A stretch of 64,000 nt of DNA from Tetramitus jugosus (GCA_937625935.1 OW569359.1:434001-498000); one strand, 5' to 3'. Positions 30,543 to 41,131 are shown, counted from the first letter of the stretch. The notes: generated by a model not told the origin, from the sequence alone. Translations and numbers: made by a program.

Positions 30543-32465
30543 ATGAGCAACACAAACAATAATAATCTAGACCAATTAGCTGATGACGCCTGGTCTCACA
30601 TTCTGTCCTTCTTGAAAATGAAGCACATTATTCACAGGGCGACGCTCGTAAACAAGCGCCTGTACTCACTCATTACATGCGAGGATCCAACAGCGGCAAA
30701 CCAACTGTGGCACCTCGTGTGTAAACACCAGAGAGTCACAGTCACAATACCACAGTACAACTCTCCTGACTATTCAGATGAACAACTCTCTGTGCTGTCT
30801 AGAATGGGCATTCCTAAGATTACACTCAACAGACATTTTATCCATTCTTTGGGCGACGACCGTTGGCAGGAAACAATTGTAGACAAGAAACGTTTCATTG
30901 ACTATATGAGAGCAATTGGTCCAGTTGTGGAAGATTTGAATATTGCCTGTCAGACTCCTCTTCTCACATTGAAGGTTAGAAGAGAAAGTGACAACGATTA
31001 TGACCAGTATGACGAAGGTTGGGAACCATTTGAATTGACCGACGATGAGGAGTTGATTGAAAGAAATGATGAGTTGAACAAACAGCTAGATACCTTGCAG
31101 TTCCCACAACTGAAATACTTCATTTGTCAGTATGATAATTTTGAGTTGCATCATGTCTTTTTCAACGATGAGAATTGTAGTCAGTATCGACAAGTGTTCT
31201 TGGGAGATCCAAGGTTTGTTAACTTGGAGACATTTGAGGTCAGAGGAGATAATCGTGATCACGTAACTACAACTCTGGTGAACAGCCAAAGTACACTGAA
31301 GCATTTCAAAATGAGTTCATTTTCTTACAACAACAATCAGATCACAATGTTAGATACTTTGAGTTCGTGTCCGAAACTAGAGACAATGAACTTGATGACT
31401 GCGAATTGTACCTATACTCCTGGGTGCTTCAACGCTCTGAAATCATTGGATCTGTGTGCTACCTATAACACTTTCGTTGAACTTCTTGCAGCGGGATTCC
31501 CGCAACTAACTCGATTGTACCTACATGTTGATACTAGTTTTGTTCGTAATAGTGACGCATCTAGGATCAAACCACTACATTCCCTTGAGTATTTCGAGTT
31601 CTCTGATACTGACGTTGGAGGAAATGGTCATCTGTTGTTTGAGGCCATTAACCCGGGTCTAAAGGAGTTGGTCGTCAGCGATAACTCTTCTGACCGCAGA
31701 GTCTCTGGTATGATCGCACATCATGTGAAACATTTAACGAAAATCGAAAAGGCTACTCTCACACTTTCCTGGACGTATGAGGAATTGGAAGAATTTTTGA
31801 AACAGAATATCAATATGCATACATTGACATTGCATCAACATTCTCCTCCTATTTCCACGTTGGTACAGCTCACTCCCCAACTAAAAAGCTTGAGTCTGAA
31901 TTGTTTTGTGACATCAGATGACTTTAAGTTAGTACTCTCGAGCCTCCCACTTCTCAGAAAGTTGAGAATAGAAACTGAGATGTCCCTGGCAACAGTATCG
32001 TCCATTCTAGCAGAATACCCTGATACCAGTGTCACAATTTTGGAGGTTCAATCCAGAGCAGAGAGCATCACAGAGCCTTCTGAGCATAATCCAACAGGGA
32101 AAATGCATCAGTTCCCTGCTCTAGAAAAGCTATTGCTTGAGGTTTCGTACGACACAGTGAATGATTGGGTTCTCATGACTCTTGCATCACACCAAGTGAA
32201 TTCATTGACCATCCAGTTGTACAATTACTGGGGCAATGGCGTGACTTCAGTTCCATCTCTATCGGAAATAGTCAGGAGGGTAAAGATTGCCCTAGAGCAA
32301 ACGATTCCATCCGACTCGTTGTTGATCCCAGGAGAGGACCAGGAAAGACTACTTCAAGTCTATCAACACTTGTTCACGGATGAAACCACTCTGGCCAGTC
32401 ATTTGATCCACCTCCCAGCAGTTCGCAGTTTGCTGAGAACCTTCAAGCTCAAACAATTGCAATGA
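30543..32465 (+). CDS. F-box/leucine-rich-repeat protein
   Basis: A 640-residue protein that starts MSNTNNNN and has a clear F-box at about residues 9-48 (DQLADDAWSHILSFLKM ... ATLVNKRLYSLI). Degenerate LRRs follow, for example FVNLETFEVRG, CPKLETMNLMT, FPQLTRLYLHV, LHSLEYFEFSD, TPQLKSLSLNC and LPLLRKLRIET. An acidic segment near 155-180 separates the domains. It is a likely SCF substrate receptor. Compared with its upstream neighbour, the repeats are irregular, so these are two different subfamilies rather than a recent duplicate. Confidence 0.78.
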   Translation: MSNTNNNNLDQLADDAWSHILSFLKMKHIIHRATLVNKRLYSLITCEDPTAANQLWHLVCKHQRVTVTIPQYNSPDYSDEQLSVLSRMGIPKITLNRHFIHSLGDDRWQETIVDKKRFIDYMRAIGPVVEDLNIACQTPLLTLKVRRESDNDYDQYDEGWEPFELTDDEELIERNDELNKQLDTLQFPQLKYFICQYDNFELHHVFFNDENCSQYRQVFLGDPRFVNLETFEVRGDNRDHVTTTLVNSQSTLKHFKMSSFSYNNNQITMLDTLSSCPKLETMNLMTANCTYTPGCFNALKSLDLCATYNTFVELLAAGFPQLTRLYLHVDTSFVRNSDASRIKPLHSLEYFEFSDTDVGGNGHLLFEAINPGLKELVVSDNSSDRRVSGMIAHHVKHLTKIEKATLTLSWTYEELEEFLKQNINMHTLTLHQHSPPISTLVQLTPQLKSLSLNCFVTSDDFKLVLSSLPLLRKLRIETEMSLATVSSILAEYPDTSVTILEVQSRAESITEPSEHNPTGKMHQFPALEKLLLEVSYDTVNDWVLMTLASHQVNSLTIQLYNYWGNGVTSVPSLSEIVRRVKIALEQTIPSDSLLIPGEDQERLLQVYQHLFTDETTLASHLIHLPAVRSLLRTFKLKQLQ

Positions 32466-32725
32466 TTTGTTGAGAAACAGCAACAGAGGTTGTCATTTCA
32501 AGGGCCTCATGGGAAGTAAACATCTTTTTCTTATCTCTGTAAGTCCTTCCATTCAACGGTTCAACACAAAATTTTATATGAAATGTCCGCGCGACAACGT
32601 TGGAACATGATACTTCAGTTCTCCATGTGTGACACTTTTTGACACACCACAACTCACAACAACGGACGTGCATACCCATAACCAAACAACAAGCACAATT
32701 ACAAGCCATATTCCACTCGTGTAAA

Positions 32726-33787
32726 ATGCCACTGAACGCTTCCCAACTTCAAGATATCCAACAGGCTCAATCCATGGTCAATGGTCACCTGGCGACCATT
32801 AACAAGCTCCTAAAGTTGGAAAATGACCCGATTGAATCCGTCGTAGATTTCGAGGCGTTGAGCGAGTATCATGTGGAGGATAGCTATCGCAATTACCTCG
32901 CAACGAGAATCTATGACAATTACTTTTCTACGGTGTCTCGTTTCCTGTACTACTTGTTGGACTATACGGATGACACCAGAAGGTACGCACCCATCTATAT
33001 CGAAGAGTTCCACAATCGATGGTGGGCTCGTGAATTGACATTTGAGTTCGTTGAAGCGGAGTCTTCATGGAAGATTAGAGATGGTGCGCTTGTAATTCAA
33101 GTCCCGCCTGCAAAGTTCAACTACAATGCGTATGACTCGGTTTACAAGAATTTGGAAGTGATTTTGGATGAGGATATTGGTGAGGGAATGGTTGCAAAGT
33201 ACAAGGTGTCTATCGAAGAAGCCAAAGCAGAGTTTTCAAAGCTCGAATCTCGATTGAGTGCTTTTACCAAGGAGAATTATCAGTTCGATTTTGACTTTGA
33301 GAGATTTTGGATCAATGGTCACATTCAACGCATCAACCAAGAATATAGATTGCGTGAGCCATTGTTATCTGTTCAGTATGCGAATCGTTTGACCGGTTTG
33401 ATTGAGCAATATGTGAGCAGTTTCCCCGTGGGTCTCACTTTCCTCAATGAAATGACTCCTTCAAGAAAGATTCGTTTCATGTTGGGCCCTGTACAGAACA
33501 CGGATGCTCAGTATGACTTGTATTTGGAGAATGGAGCTATTGTGTTGAAGGTTCCAGAAGAAAAGTTTTGCTACAATGTCTACGGTATTGGTGAACGCTA
33601 TGCTGGTATTCAACAATTGGTTGATGCGTATATGGCATCCAAGCCAAAGGTGGAACGAGTTCCTTCTCCTGCCGAATTGGAAAGACTTGCAAAGAGAAAG
33701 CAGAGAGAGGAAGAAGCGATGAGAAGAAAGCAGGAGAGAGAGAAGGCAATTGCTGAATTGAAGCTCAAGTATGAGAATGACAACTAG
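32726..33787 (+). CDS. Unknown protein with internally duplicated domain
   Basis: I start at the ATG at 32726 (MPLNASQLQDIQQ); the frame is open upstream only from a TTG. In the 353-residue product two halves look alike: a first copy near 115-150 (DGALVIQVPPAKFNYNAY then LEVILDED) and a second near 265-300 (NGAIVLKVPEEKFCYNVY then IQQLVDAY). Each is preceded by an aromatic, acidic helical segment. The C-terminus is a charged helix (KRKQREEEAMRRKQEREKAIAE). No known domain is recognised. It could be a filament or tether protein. Confidence 0.7.
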   Translation: MPLNASQLQDIQQAQSMVNGHLATINKLLKLENDPIESVVDFEALSEYHVEDSYRNYLATRIYDNYFSTVSRFLYYLLDYTDDTRRYAPIYIEEFHNRWWARELTFEFVEAESSWKIRDGALVIQVPPAKFNYNAYDSVYKNLEVILDEDIGEGMVAKYKVSIEEAKAEFSKLESRLSAFTKENYQFDFDFERFWINGHIQRINQEYRLREPLLSVQYANRLTGLIEQYVSSFPVGLTFLNEMTPSRKIRFMLGPVQNTDAQYDLYLENGAIVLKVPEEKFCYNVYGIGERYAGIQQLVDAYMASKPKVERVPSPAELERLAKRKQREEEAMRRKQEREKAIAELKLKYENDN

Positions 33788-33840
33788 AGACAACAGTCCT
33801 ACTTTACTGTCAACCAATGTACCACTAAGTTCTCAGAACC

Positions 33841-35602
33841 CTAAAACAATAATTTATAGAGAATCAATGGAAGAGTAACAGAGAGAACGACCATGGATAC
33901 TTCTGGAATGTAATCAAACGTATCTTGAATCAATCTAAATACAATTGTTTCGTTCTTGTATGATACTCCACGCATGGATAAGATTGGTTGTTTTGTTTTG
34001 TCAATCTGTAACACCAGGTAATTCCTTCCAAGGTACTGCTCCAGAGCTTCATCATCACTCTTGTGATTACTTGTCCTCTGCAACACCCAACTACCAGCTT
34101 TAGTTTGTTTGAAGTAACGATTGGCAATGTGAGGAACATGTAACTTGGGGTCGTGCATAATCGTTGAGCCCTTTGTTATACCACTAGTGGCAACCTGTTG
34201 AATACAGATGGAAGTATCAGCTCTACAAATCTTTGAATTGAAGAACTGATGGACATCGCCACTGACGATTCGAATGTTTGAACCTGGATATTTCAACATT
34301 TTGTCAGCAATTATGTCCAACAACCGAACTGTGTCATTGATCAACTCTGGATGAGTTAAAACTCTTTCTTGTTCGTACATGTAGAATAGAACTGCAAATA
34401 ACTCGCTATTGAATAGAGGTGGAACAGATGAGAATAGTACGGTTTCTTGGAACTGAGATGCACAAGAATCCAACTCGCGTGAAATCTCTGTCAATTGATC
34501 AGATCCAAACAATGGAGAGTCCTTCTCGAAATGAAATGTCCTGTAGAATCTTGTATCAGTGAACAACCAGCAAACACCAGCAAATTTTTTGACAAAGTGA
34601 ACTCGATTCTCCTGTGGGATGATAACTCGCTGCTCTAGATTGCTCAGATCACCTTTTGATTCCTCTGTAATGTTCTGCAATAGTTGAAATTGGTATTCGT
34701 AGAAAGCAATTCGACCTGCCTCGACTACACGGCGTCTCAAGATATTCCCTCCCTCGTCACAATCTTTGTGCTCGGCACTGCACGCTTCGATCATTTCTCG
34801 ATCCAGGTTGTTCAGAACATCGTGATCATCAGGCATCATCCAGTTCGCTCCATGTCGCAACACTCTTTGCATGATATCTGAGCCCCAATTCTTCATGTAA
34901 GCCCTTCGAAATCGAGTGACAAACTCGATTTGAGAAGGCACGACTCCACTACTCTTGTACTCTCATGGCATTATCAAAGATGGAATCAGCATACAATTGA
35001 TCTCCAAGATGAACAATACCATCTCTGTCAGATTCATCGGCCACCAATTGCCTCCACATATCTTCATCTTCATCCTCAAAGATCCGATTGCATGAAAGAG
35101 CAATAATTTTCGACTTTGCACAATGAGTATCACTGTCACTTAAAGAAAACGTTCGAAAGTGAACATGAGTCTTCTTTTGTTCCTCGATATCTTTCAATTG
35201 GTATGGAATGAACTTGATAGAATCATTATCTGTGAGCTTATTCCCATCAACATGAAACACGATCCAATACGCTGTGCATGGTTTCAATCCAGAAAAGAAT
35301 GCAATCTGAGGGAATGAAGAACTCACTTGAATATGCTTCTCCTCGTGTAATTTCATTGTTAAATCACTCTGATCTTCATCAATAGACATCAACTGAGCAC
35401 AATACTCTTGAAAGTCTGTTTTGTTCCCATCAGAATTCAGACCTTGGAACAAGACACGAGCAGATTCTGTTGTGACATCGCCCACTACCAACAATAAACC
35501 ATCTGAAATCATCTGCAGTCCCGAAACAACATGAAAACATGTCATTTGCAGCAATAAACACAACATGAATGCGATAGATCCAAAAAACACGGCCTGCCTC
35601 AT
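33841..35602 (-). CDS. PhoD-like metallophosphatase with internal frameshift
   Basis: Two overlapping frames code consecutive parts of one protein. The first (35602 down to 34949) has a signal peptide (AFMLCLLLQMTCFHVVSG), a fibronectin-like N-domain, LSCNR and HLGDQLYAD. The second (34941 down to 33841) continues with FVTRFRRAYMKNW, WMMPDDHDVLNN and VSGDVHQF, and ends in a membrane helix (VSMVVLSVTLPLILYKLLF). Together they carry the family's metal sites, so the protein is a membrane-tethered ectophosphatase or phosphodiesterase. The frames are offset by one base near 34949-34960. A single-base indel, an assembly error or a short intron could explain it; a 43- or 46-nt GTATGC...AG intron fits the phase but would remove the conserved YAD motif. 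Confidence 0.7.
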
Positions 35603-36086
35603 TTTCTCTGTTGTTTTTCTATTTTTTGTTTTATTTTATGAATGGGCCCAGTGCCCGAACTATTCTCTTGCTGTAGATCTCTGACTTGCACCGGTTCGTA
35701 GTGAATGCTGGAAACAAAAACCAATACCCAACCTCAAGATAGCGTTATGTCAAAACTCGGTATGTACCAATGTGTCACAAAATGAATCGGATCTTCTAAA
35801 CACGACGAAAAAAAATTCCTCCACCCCTTGTCCGATTGAACACTCAACCAATGTTTGGAATTCGCTCACACCACCAGTTCACACACCAATAATTGTCAAT
35901 ATTGCTCCGCTGTGCGAATAATATTCTCCCAATCAAGTTCAATTTTCTCTCCCTCAACCCAAAAAACTCCACAACAGTCCGTTGTTCCACCACTACTCTT
36001 TCAGAAAACGTTGTCAAACAACAACAAAAAATAACAACACCAACTAACAACCAACAACTAACAACAACAACCAACAAAAAAAAATC
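35603..36086. other. Divergent promoter and leader region
   Basis: Holds the upstream regions of the PhoD-like and TLC genes. The last 70 bases before 36087 are a leader of repeated CAACA and CAACAA words ending in nine A just before TCATGG. No other gene or RNA is seen. Confidence 0.5.
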
Positions 36087-36977
36087 ATGGTGTGGTTCAG
36101 CAACGATTACAACCATGTGAGAACACCAGAAGCTTACGTGTTTTTCACTCTAATTGGCTCTACAGTCATTCATCGACTCTTGTACGAGTTGTGCTATCGA
36201 TACATTGCACCACTATTGCCCAAACAAAAAGATAACAAAAAAGATTGGTTCATGCTCCTCAGTTCCTACCTTGTCAGTACAGCTCACGCTTTTTTGTCTC
36301 TTGCTTTGGCGGTTTTTGTGTGCATCGGAGAAACACAATTCTCCGATCATTCCCAATCATTGATTGGAAAGTCGTTTGTAACGACAGTGTCGATTGCTTG
36401 GTCACTAGGCTACTATTTTTATGATATACAAATGGTAGCTAAAGAGTATCCAAAGCTTGGAGAATATCCTGTCATTGTTCATCACATCATGTACATTTTG
36501 GGTGCGTTGGCCATTGTGTTCTATGACCATGGTTACTTTATTATGGTCTTGTTCAATTTGACTGAAGCAAGCACACCGTTTGTCAATGTGAGATGGTTCT
36601 TGTCAGAGACTGGACTTGATTCCAAATTTTCACTCGTGTATGCAGTGAATGGAATTTTAATGTGGCTCATGTTTGGTGTGTGCAGAATTTACATGTGCGT
36701 GTGGGTGTTTCCAGCGTATTTGTGGATTGGCCAATGGCTGCACTTGTCGCGCTTTCCACGATTCATGATTTGCTACGCGCTTTTGCTTTATGCGGGTATT
36801 TCGGCGCTCAATCTATTTTGGTATTACAAGATTACAATGGGTTTGGTCAAGGTGGTCAAGGGTCTTTTGAATAAGAGTGGTAGCAGTGGTGGCAGTAGCA
36901 GTGGTAGCTCTGGCAATAGAAGCAGCATCAGCAGCGGTAGCAGAGCAGCTGTCGGAAACTCGAAAAAGGAACAATAA
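36087..36977 (+). CDS. TLC-domain membrane protein (TMEM56/TLCD4-like)
   Basis: A 296-residue multi-pass protein. The TLC (TRAM-LAG1-CLN8) fold is seen as seven to eight hydrophobic helices with the family pattern: YFYDIQMV then EYPVIVHHIMYILG, and the strongly conserved LTEASTPFVNVRWFL. These motifs place it with TMEM56/TLCD4 rather than ceramide synthases, which carry the HX(2)HD...DXXD Lag1 motif. The function is probably lipid handling in the ER or plasma membrane (family inference). The C-terminus after the last helix is a Gly/Ser low-complexity tail. The ATG is preceded by the CAACA-rich leader. Confidence 0.82.
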   Translation: MVWFSNDYNHVRTPEAYVFFTLIGSTVIHRLLYELCYRYIAPLLPKQKDNKKDWFMLLSSYLVSTAHAFLSLALAVFVCIGETQFSDHSQSLIGKSFVTTVSIAWSLGYYFYDIQMVAKEYPKLGEYPVIVHHIMYILGALAIVFYDHGYFIMVLFNLTEASTPFVNVRWFLSETGLDSKFSLVYAVNGILMWLMFGVCRIYMCVWVFPAYLWIGQWLHLSRFPRFMICYALLLYAGISALNLFWYYKITMGLVKVVKGLLNKSGSSGGSSSGSSGNRSSISSGSRAAVGNSKKEQ

Positions 36978-37228
36978 GACACACGCAAATCAAGAGTGTA
37001 TGTGCGCGATTTACAAAATGAAGGTTACCCAAAACGCGATGTTTTTGATGACGATCTTTCTCTGTTGAATTGGACTTTACAATGACCTTGCGTCCCTCAT
37101 TTATTGGGGCCTTCATATGACTTTCATAACAGTGTGGCCAACACCAAACTATTCAACCTCATTCAATTGTTAATTTATAAAAATTCTGGGTTGTATTCGA
37201 TTCCTAAATACAATGGTAATTGACAATT

Positions 37229-38884
37229 TTACTTGACTTGCTTCTCATCCGCTTCTCTGATCAAGTGTTCCACTGCATCCAGTGAGCCATCAATGGATGG
37301 AAGACTTTCATCGTCCAAATCCATAATCTCTGCCAACAGTGGATACAGGTGAATGTTTTCAAAGGGTGCCACTGGCTGATCAAATTGCTGTATCCTTGGC
37401 CCGCTGGCAACAAACAGAGCGCCCATGTCGTCCACCTTGTTATCATATCCATGATCACCGTTCAATGATTGAACAAAGTAAGTGGACATCCAACAATGAT
37501 TTTCAACTGCAATGACCAAATCAGAGCACGTCTCGGGAAAGTTTTGACAGGCTTGCTTAAAGTGCAATCGATCTGGAACTTCATTTGCCTTGTAAGTCGT
37601 GTACTTGTTACCTCCTTGCACAACTTCCTCTCCTTGCTTCAACTTGTCGTACACTCGATCAACAAGGAGTTGAACATCTCCAGATCGATTGACAGCAGTC
37701 AATTGAACAAATGGGCCGTAGAATGTCTTGAATTGGTTCAAATCTGTCAGACCGACAATATCACCAATATTGACCTCACAATTCTTGTTCAATTGTGACA
37801 TGCCGTGATCAGACACAATCACAATATGAACATCGGTCAATGGATTCACATCACGCTTCTTCAACTCTGAAAACAAGTAACCAACAACTTGATCAACACT
37901 GTTGACAGCGTCTCTTGTTGCTTGACTCAGAGGACCATATGAGTGACCTTCATGATCCACACCACTAAAGTAGCTCACATACAATAGATTCAATCTCTCA
38001 TCATCTTCATTGTCCTTGTTTGCTTGCACTCTTTCCTTCAATTTCTTGTCATCTTCATCAAAATACTTCATGAGCAGATCAATCTTGTTCTTATCACCAA
38101 AATTATCATCATAAATTTCTTGATACCGAGTAGGTTTCATTCCCTGTAGCTCTACATTGGAACCAGGCCAGAAAATTGTGGAAGCAGAGTGATTTTGCTT
38201 CTCAACAGTGATCCAGATGGGTTCACCTCCTTGCCACCACTCTGTCTCTGTGCTGCTCATGGTAAATGAGCGGCGATTGACCTTATTGTACATGCCATTG
38301 TTCAAAATGCCATGATTAGCTGGGTACTTGCCAGTCACTAACGTATAATGATTGGGAAACGTTTTTGTGGGATAGCTTGGGATCAATCTCTCAGCTCTTG
38401 CACCATTCTTGGCCAATAATTGAATATTGGTCGTTTGTTGTGCAAACTGCTGCAAGTAATCATATCGAAACCCATCAATCGACAACAAAAAGACCGTTTT
38501 CTGTAGCCATTTTTTTCGCGCGCCAGTCTTTTTTGCCGCTCTCGAACGGGTGAGCGCCCTGTACGTGATCCAAGTCGAAAAGAAGAGTATGAGCACAATG
38601 CTCAAGCAACAGACAATCGCAACCAAGTAACCAAAAATTCTCATGTTCGTGACGGGTGACCACCACTTTGGTGACTTTTGGAATCGATAATAATTTTGAC
38701 CCAAATCTGATTCTTCATCTTGGTTGTGTTCAACCACTGAAGAAGCAGCAGAAGAATTGAGTTGTTGTTGTTGGTTGACTGTTGGTAGTAAGATATCGTT
38801 GTGTGGGTGCTCATCTAGTTGAGTCAACTGTTGTTGTTGATGAAAGAGAGCTTCATCGTCATCCTCGTGTTGCTGATAGCTCAT
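37229..38884 (-). CDS. Ectonucleotide pyrophosphatase/phosphodiesterase (ENPP-like)
   Basis: A type II membrane protein of 551 residues: cytosolic Gln/His/Asp-rich N-terminus, a TM helix at about 83-107, then the catalytic domain outside or in the lumen. The motifs fit the alkaline-phosphatase superfamily ENPP branch: SIDGFRYDY (metal Asp 137), YPTKTFPNH with nucleophile Thr about 175, SYFSGVDHEGHSYGP (metal Asp and His), VSDHGM (Asp-His) and NGDHGYDN (His). All expected metal ligands are present, so hydrolysis of nucleotides or phosphodiester lipids is expected. It lacks the somatomedin-B and nuclease-like domains of animal ENPP1-3 and is close to the single-domain forms. Nucleotide versus choline-phospholipid preference is not decided. 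Confidence 0.9.
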   Translation of the reverse strand: MSYQQHEDDDEALFHQQQQLTQLDEHPHNDILLPTVNQQQQLNSSAASSVVEHNQDEESDLGQNYYRFQKSPKWWSPVTNMRIFGYLVAIVCCLSIVLILFFSTWITYRALTRSRAAKKTGARKKWLQKTVFLLSIDGFRYDYLQQFAQQTTNIQLLAKNGARAERLIPSYPTKTFPNHYTLVTGKYPANHGILNNGMYNKVNRRSFTMSSTETEWWQGGEPIWITVEKQNHSASTIFWPGSNVELQGMKPTRYQEIYDDNFGDKNKIDLLMKYFDEDDKKLKERVQANKDNEDDERLNLLYVSYFSGVDHEGHSYGPLSQATRDAVNSVDQVVGYLFSELKKRDVNPLTDVHIVIVSDHGMSQLNKNCEVNIGDIVGLTDLNQFKTFYGPFVQLTAVNRSGDVQLLVDRVYDKLKQGEEVVQGGNKYTTYKANEVPDRLHFKQACQNFPETCSDLVIAVENHCWMSTYFVQSLNGDHGYDNKVDDMGALFVASGPRIQQFDQPVAPFENIHLYPLLAEIMDLDDESLPSIDGSLDAVEHLIREADEKQVK

Positions 38885-39274
38885 GGTTGATGATGATAAA
38901 TAAAGGTTCAGTTTTCACTTGCGAGTTCAATTTTTTTGGGCTGACGTGTTGTGTTGATCTGGTTTGGACGGAGATTTGGGAAACAGTTACAAATCCTTTG
39001 AAACGTTTCAAAATATTGTGCTGGTGCCGTTGGTGATGTAAACCACGTTCTTGGCATTGATTGCAAGTGATGCTGGTTTGTTGTTTCTGGATATAACAGG
39101 ACCGTGATTGATACTGCGTTGTCCTCCAGTAGTGAACACAACGTTTTTGGCGTTGATTACAACAGTTTGGGCATGTTGTGACTTGTCGGGAATCGCGTTC
39201 CTCCCAACGTATTCGAAGAATCGTTCTGATAGGGCACTCCAAGATGAATTCGAACATGAGATTGGCTTTACGTG
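38885..39274. other. Region between two minus-strand genes with an open, repeat-bearing frame
   Basis: It contains the promoter of the ENPP gene. On the minus strand, positions 39274 to 39008 are open for 88 codons in the same frame as the upstream gene, directly after its TAA. The reading has two INAKNVV motifs. It has no ATG, so I do not call it as a gene. A second minus-strand frame (39257 to 38859) overlaps it and starts with ATG but shows no domain. Confidence 0.4.
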
Positions 39275-41131
39275 TTAGATTTGACTGGTTTGCACAGCAC
39301 TCTTGATTGATTTCGAAGTTTCAATGTCCAATTCCTCCTCTCTGCAATAGCCGAGCAAAGAAGGTGTAATGACTGTAGCTCCATGCAATAAACCGTACTG
39401 TGTCGGTCCGATTAAGAAGGGCACAGCAGGATTAGTCAACATAAAGTAGCAAACAGCCAGAATGACAGGAGCATACTTGAGCAAAGCAATGAATGGAACC
39501 ATGCCCTGAGACACGACAAAATCTTGGCGATCCTTGGTTTGGAATATCAGTCTTTCCCAGGAGTTGGTTGCTAGAGTCTGATAGAGGAACACTGGTGTCA
39601 TGTACAGCAGAGCTTTCTTTCCATGTGGGAAGGCATAATTAAATAGGTTGTGTCTGCCTCTCACTCCACCAAATCGCCAATACCTCCAGTACATTCTCGT
39701 AAACACCCAACAGGCACCTCCCAAAACATACACTTGAGCAAGCTTGGATGCATCGGATTCCAGCCACTTGATCCAGTTCCAGTCACTAGGTGCCTTGTAC
39801 TTGGAAATGACACATGGCTCAGCGGTCACTCTATACTTTGTCTCATACTCGATGGCAATGTTCGAAACAATCTCCTTAAGCTTCTTATCCGTAATGGTGT
39901 TAAATTGCGATTGACTCGTTGCATATCGACTATAAAGCTTATCGACATAGGATCTTAGTTCTGCATATTGATCAAGCGCTCCAATGTGCAACAATTGTTC
40001 CAGTCCAAGATAACCAATACGGTTCTGTTCTTCGTTATTCGATCTCAAGAATTGACCAATAAGACTAGTAATTTCACGCTCACCATTAAAAGATTGGAGA
40101 GTACTCAATGTCAAGCTCGAATAATACTTGGCAAGCAAAGAATGAACATTGTTTCTCAACAAGTGACACCTCTTTCTGTCTAGAGCTGTTCCTCGTTGAC
40201 TCTCCCCGTTCAAACGATTCAGTAGAGCAACCAAATCACGAGGATCAAGATGATCAAGACAATCATGCACAAACACTGAACTGTCCATTAAACGATTCAA
40301 TGCCCTTGTCGCATACAATAGATTGACCACTTCTTCTTGTTCCTCTCCACTACCACCACCATGCTTATGAATCGCACTCGTCCATATCTCAACAATCTTT
40401 GCATTCTTCAATAGAGGCCAATTGTACCAATTCTCACAGAATGCATACAATCGCTTAAACGCCATTCTTCTCTGTTCTGCATACTGATCACTAGACAACA
40501 ACTCTTCTCCCTTCAAATAATCACTCTTGTTTCCCAGCACCAAATCCGCATACCCATAAATCTCCGAATTTCCCCGAGATGTACCATTGGGTCGAACGAC
40601 ACAGGACAAAAAGATGAGTGCTCCACCAATGAAAAACAACCCAATGACCCATCTCTTGTACGTTGATGCATTCTTCACTCGTTCAATAATGGAAGGATCC
40701 AATTCGGCATACACATCAGCTACATCACGCTTACCCTGTGATGAAGAACTACTACTAGCATAGAGAAATTTCCATTCAGTCAATGGAGGAAGACCACTTT
40801 TGATCATGGCCTTGTTCAGTCGTTCACTAGGTGAGATTGGTGCATCAGTGGATGAGAATCTGGAAGGTCGTGAAATGTTGGGTGATGATAAGGAAGATGG
40901 TGGTATTGTTGGTATTGTGGATGATGGTGTAGTTGATTGCTGTTGTTGTTGTTGTGGTTTAGCTTTTGTGGTTTGAGATTGTTTTTCTTGTGATTTTTTC
41001 TTGCTGGAGCTATTGGGACGAATGAGTTGAGTGGCATAGTGGCAGAGCTGTAATGATCGTTGTTGTGATAAAGTCAAGAATGGATGACGATTGCATCTTG
41101 ATCTTGTTGTCAGACTGTAAAAACTCTGCAT
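39275..41131 (-). CDS. Probable mitochondrial membrane protein, unknown
   Basis: A 618-residue protein starting MQSFYSLTTRSRCNRHPF, with Arg-rich, acid-free first 35 residues typical of mitochondrial import. A Gln/Ser/Thr/Pro-rich linker follows. There is one membrane helix (about 169-187, WVIGLFFIGGALIFLSCVV), a long helical domain, then two or three hydrophobic C-terminal segments (VYVLGGACWVFTRMYW; MVPFIALLKYAPVILAVCYFML). The middle region resembles helical repeat domains but no family is recognised. The in-frame TAA is followed by more open frame (see the region 38885-39274). The upstream region has a GCGCC word at 41150, like other promoters here. Confidence 0.65.
   Translation of the reverse strand: MQSFYSLTTRSRCNRHPFLTLSQQRSLQLCHYATQLIRPNSSSKKKSQEKQSQTTKAKPQQQQQQSTTPSSTIPTIPPSSLSSPNISRPSRFSSTDAPISPSERLNKAMIKSGLPPLTEWKFLYASSSSSSQGKRDVADVYAELDPSIIERVKNASTYKRWVIGLFFIGGALIFLSCVVRPNGTSRGNSEIYGYADLVLGNKSDYLKGEELLSSDQYAEQRRMAFKRLYAFCENWYNWPLLKNAKIVEIWTSAIHKHGGGSGEEQEEVVNLLYATRALNRLMDSSVFVHDCLDHLDPRDLVALLNRLNGESQRGTALDRKRCHLLRNNVHSLLAKYYSSLTLSTLQSFNGEREITSLIGQFLRSNNEEQNRIGYLGLEQLLHIGALDQYAELRSYVDKLYSRYATSQSQFNTITDKKLKEIVSNIAIEYETKYRVTAEPCVISKYKAPSDWNWIKWLESDASKLAQVYVLGGACWVFTRMYWRYWRFGGVRGRHNLFNYAFPHGKKALLYMTPVFLYQTLATNSWERLIFQTKDRQDFVVSQGMVPFIALLKYAPVILAVCYFMLTNPAVPFLIGPTQYGLLHGATVITPSLLGYCREEELDIETSKSIKSAVQTSQI

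Noticed and set aside
38859-39257. 132-codon minus-strand frame with ATG between ENPP and the mitochondrial-type gene
   Set aside because: Cys/Gln/Arg-rich reading without a domain, and it overlaps a better-looking frame in the same stretch.
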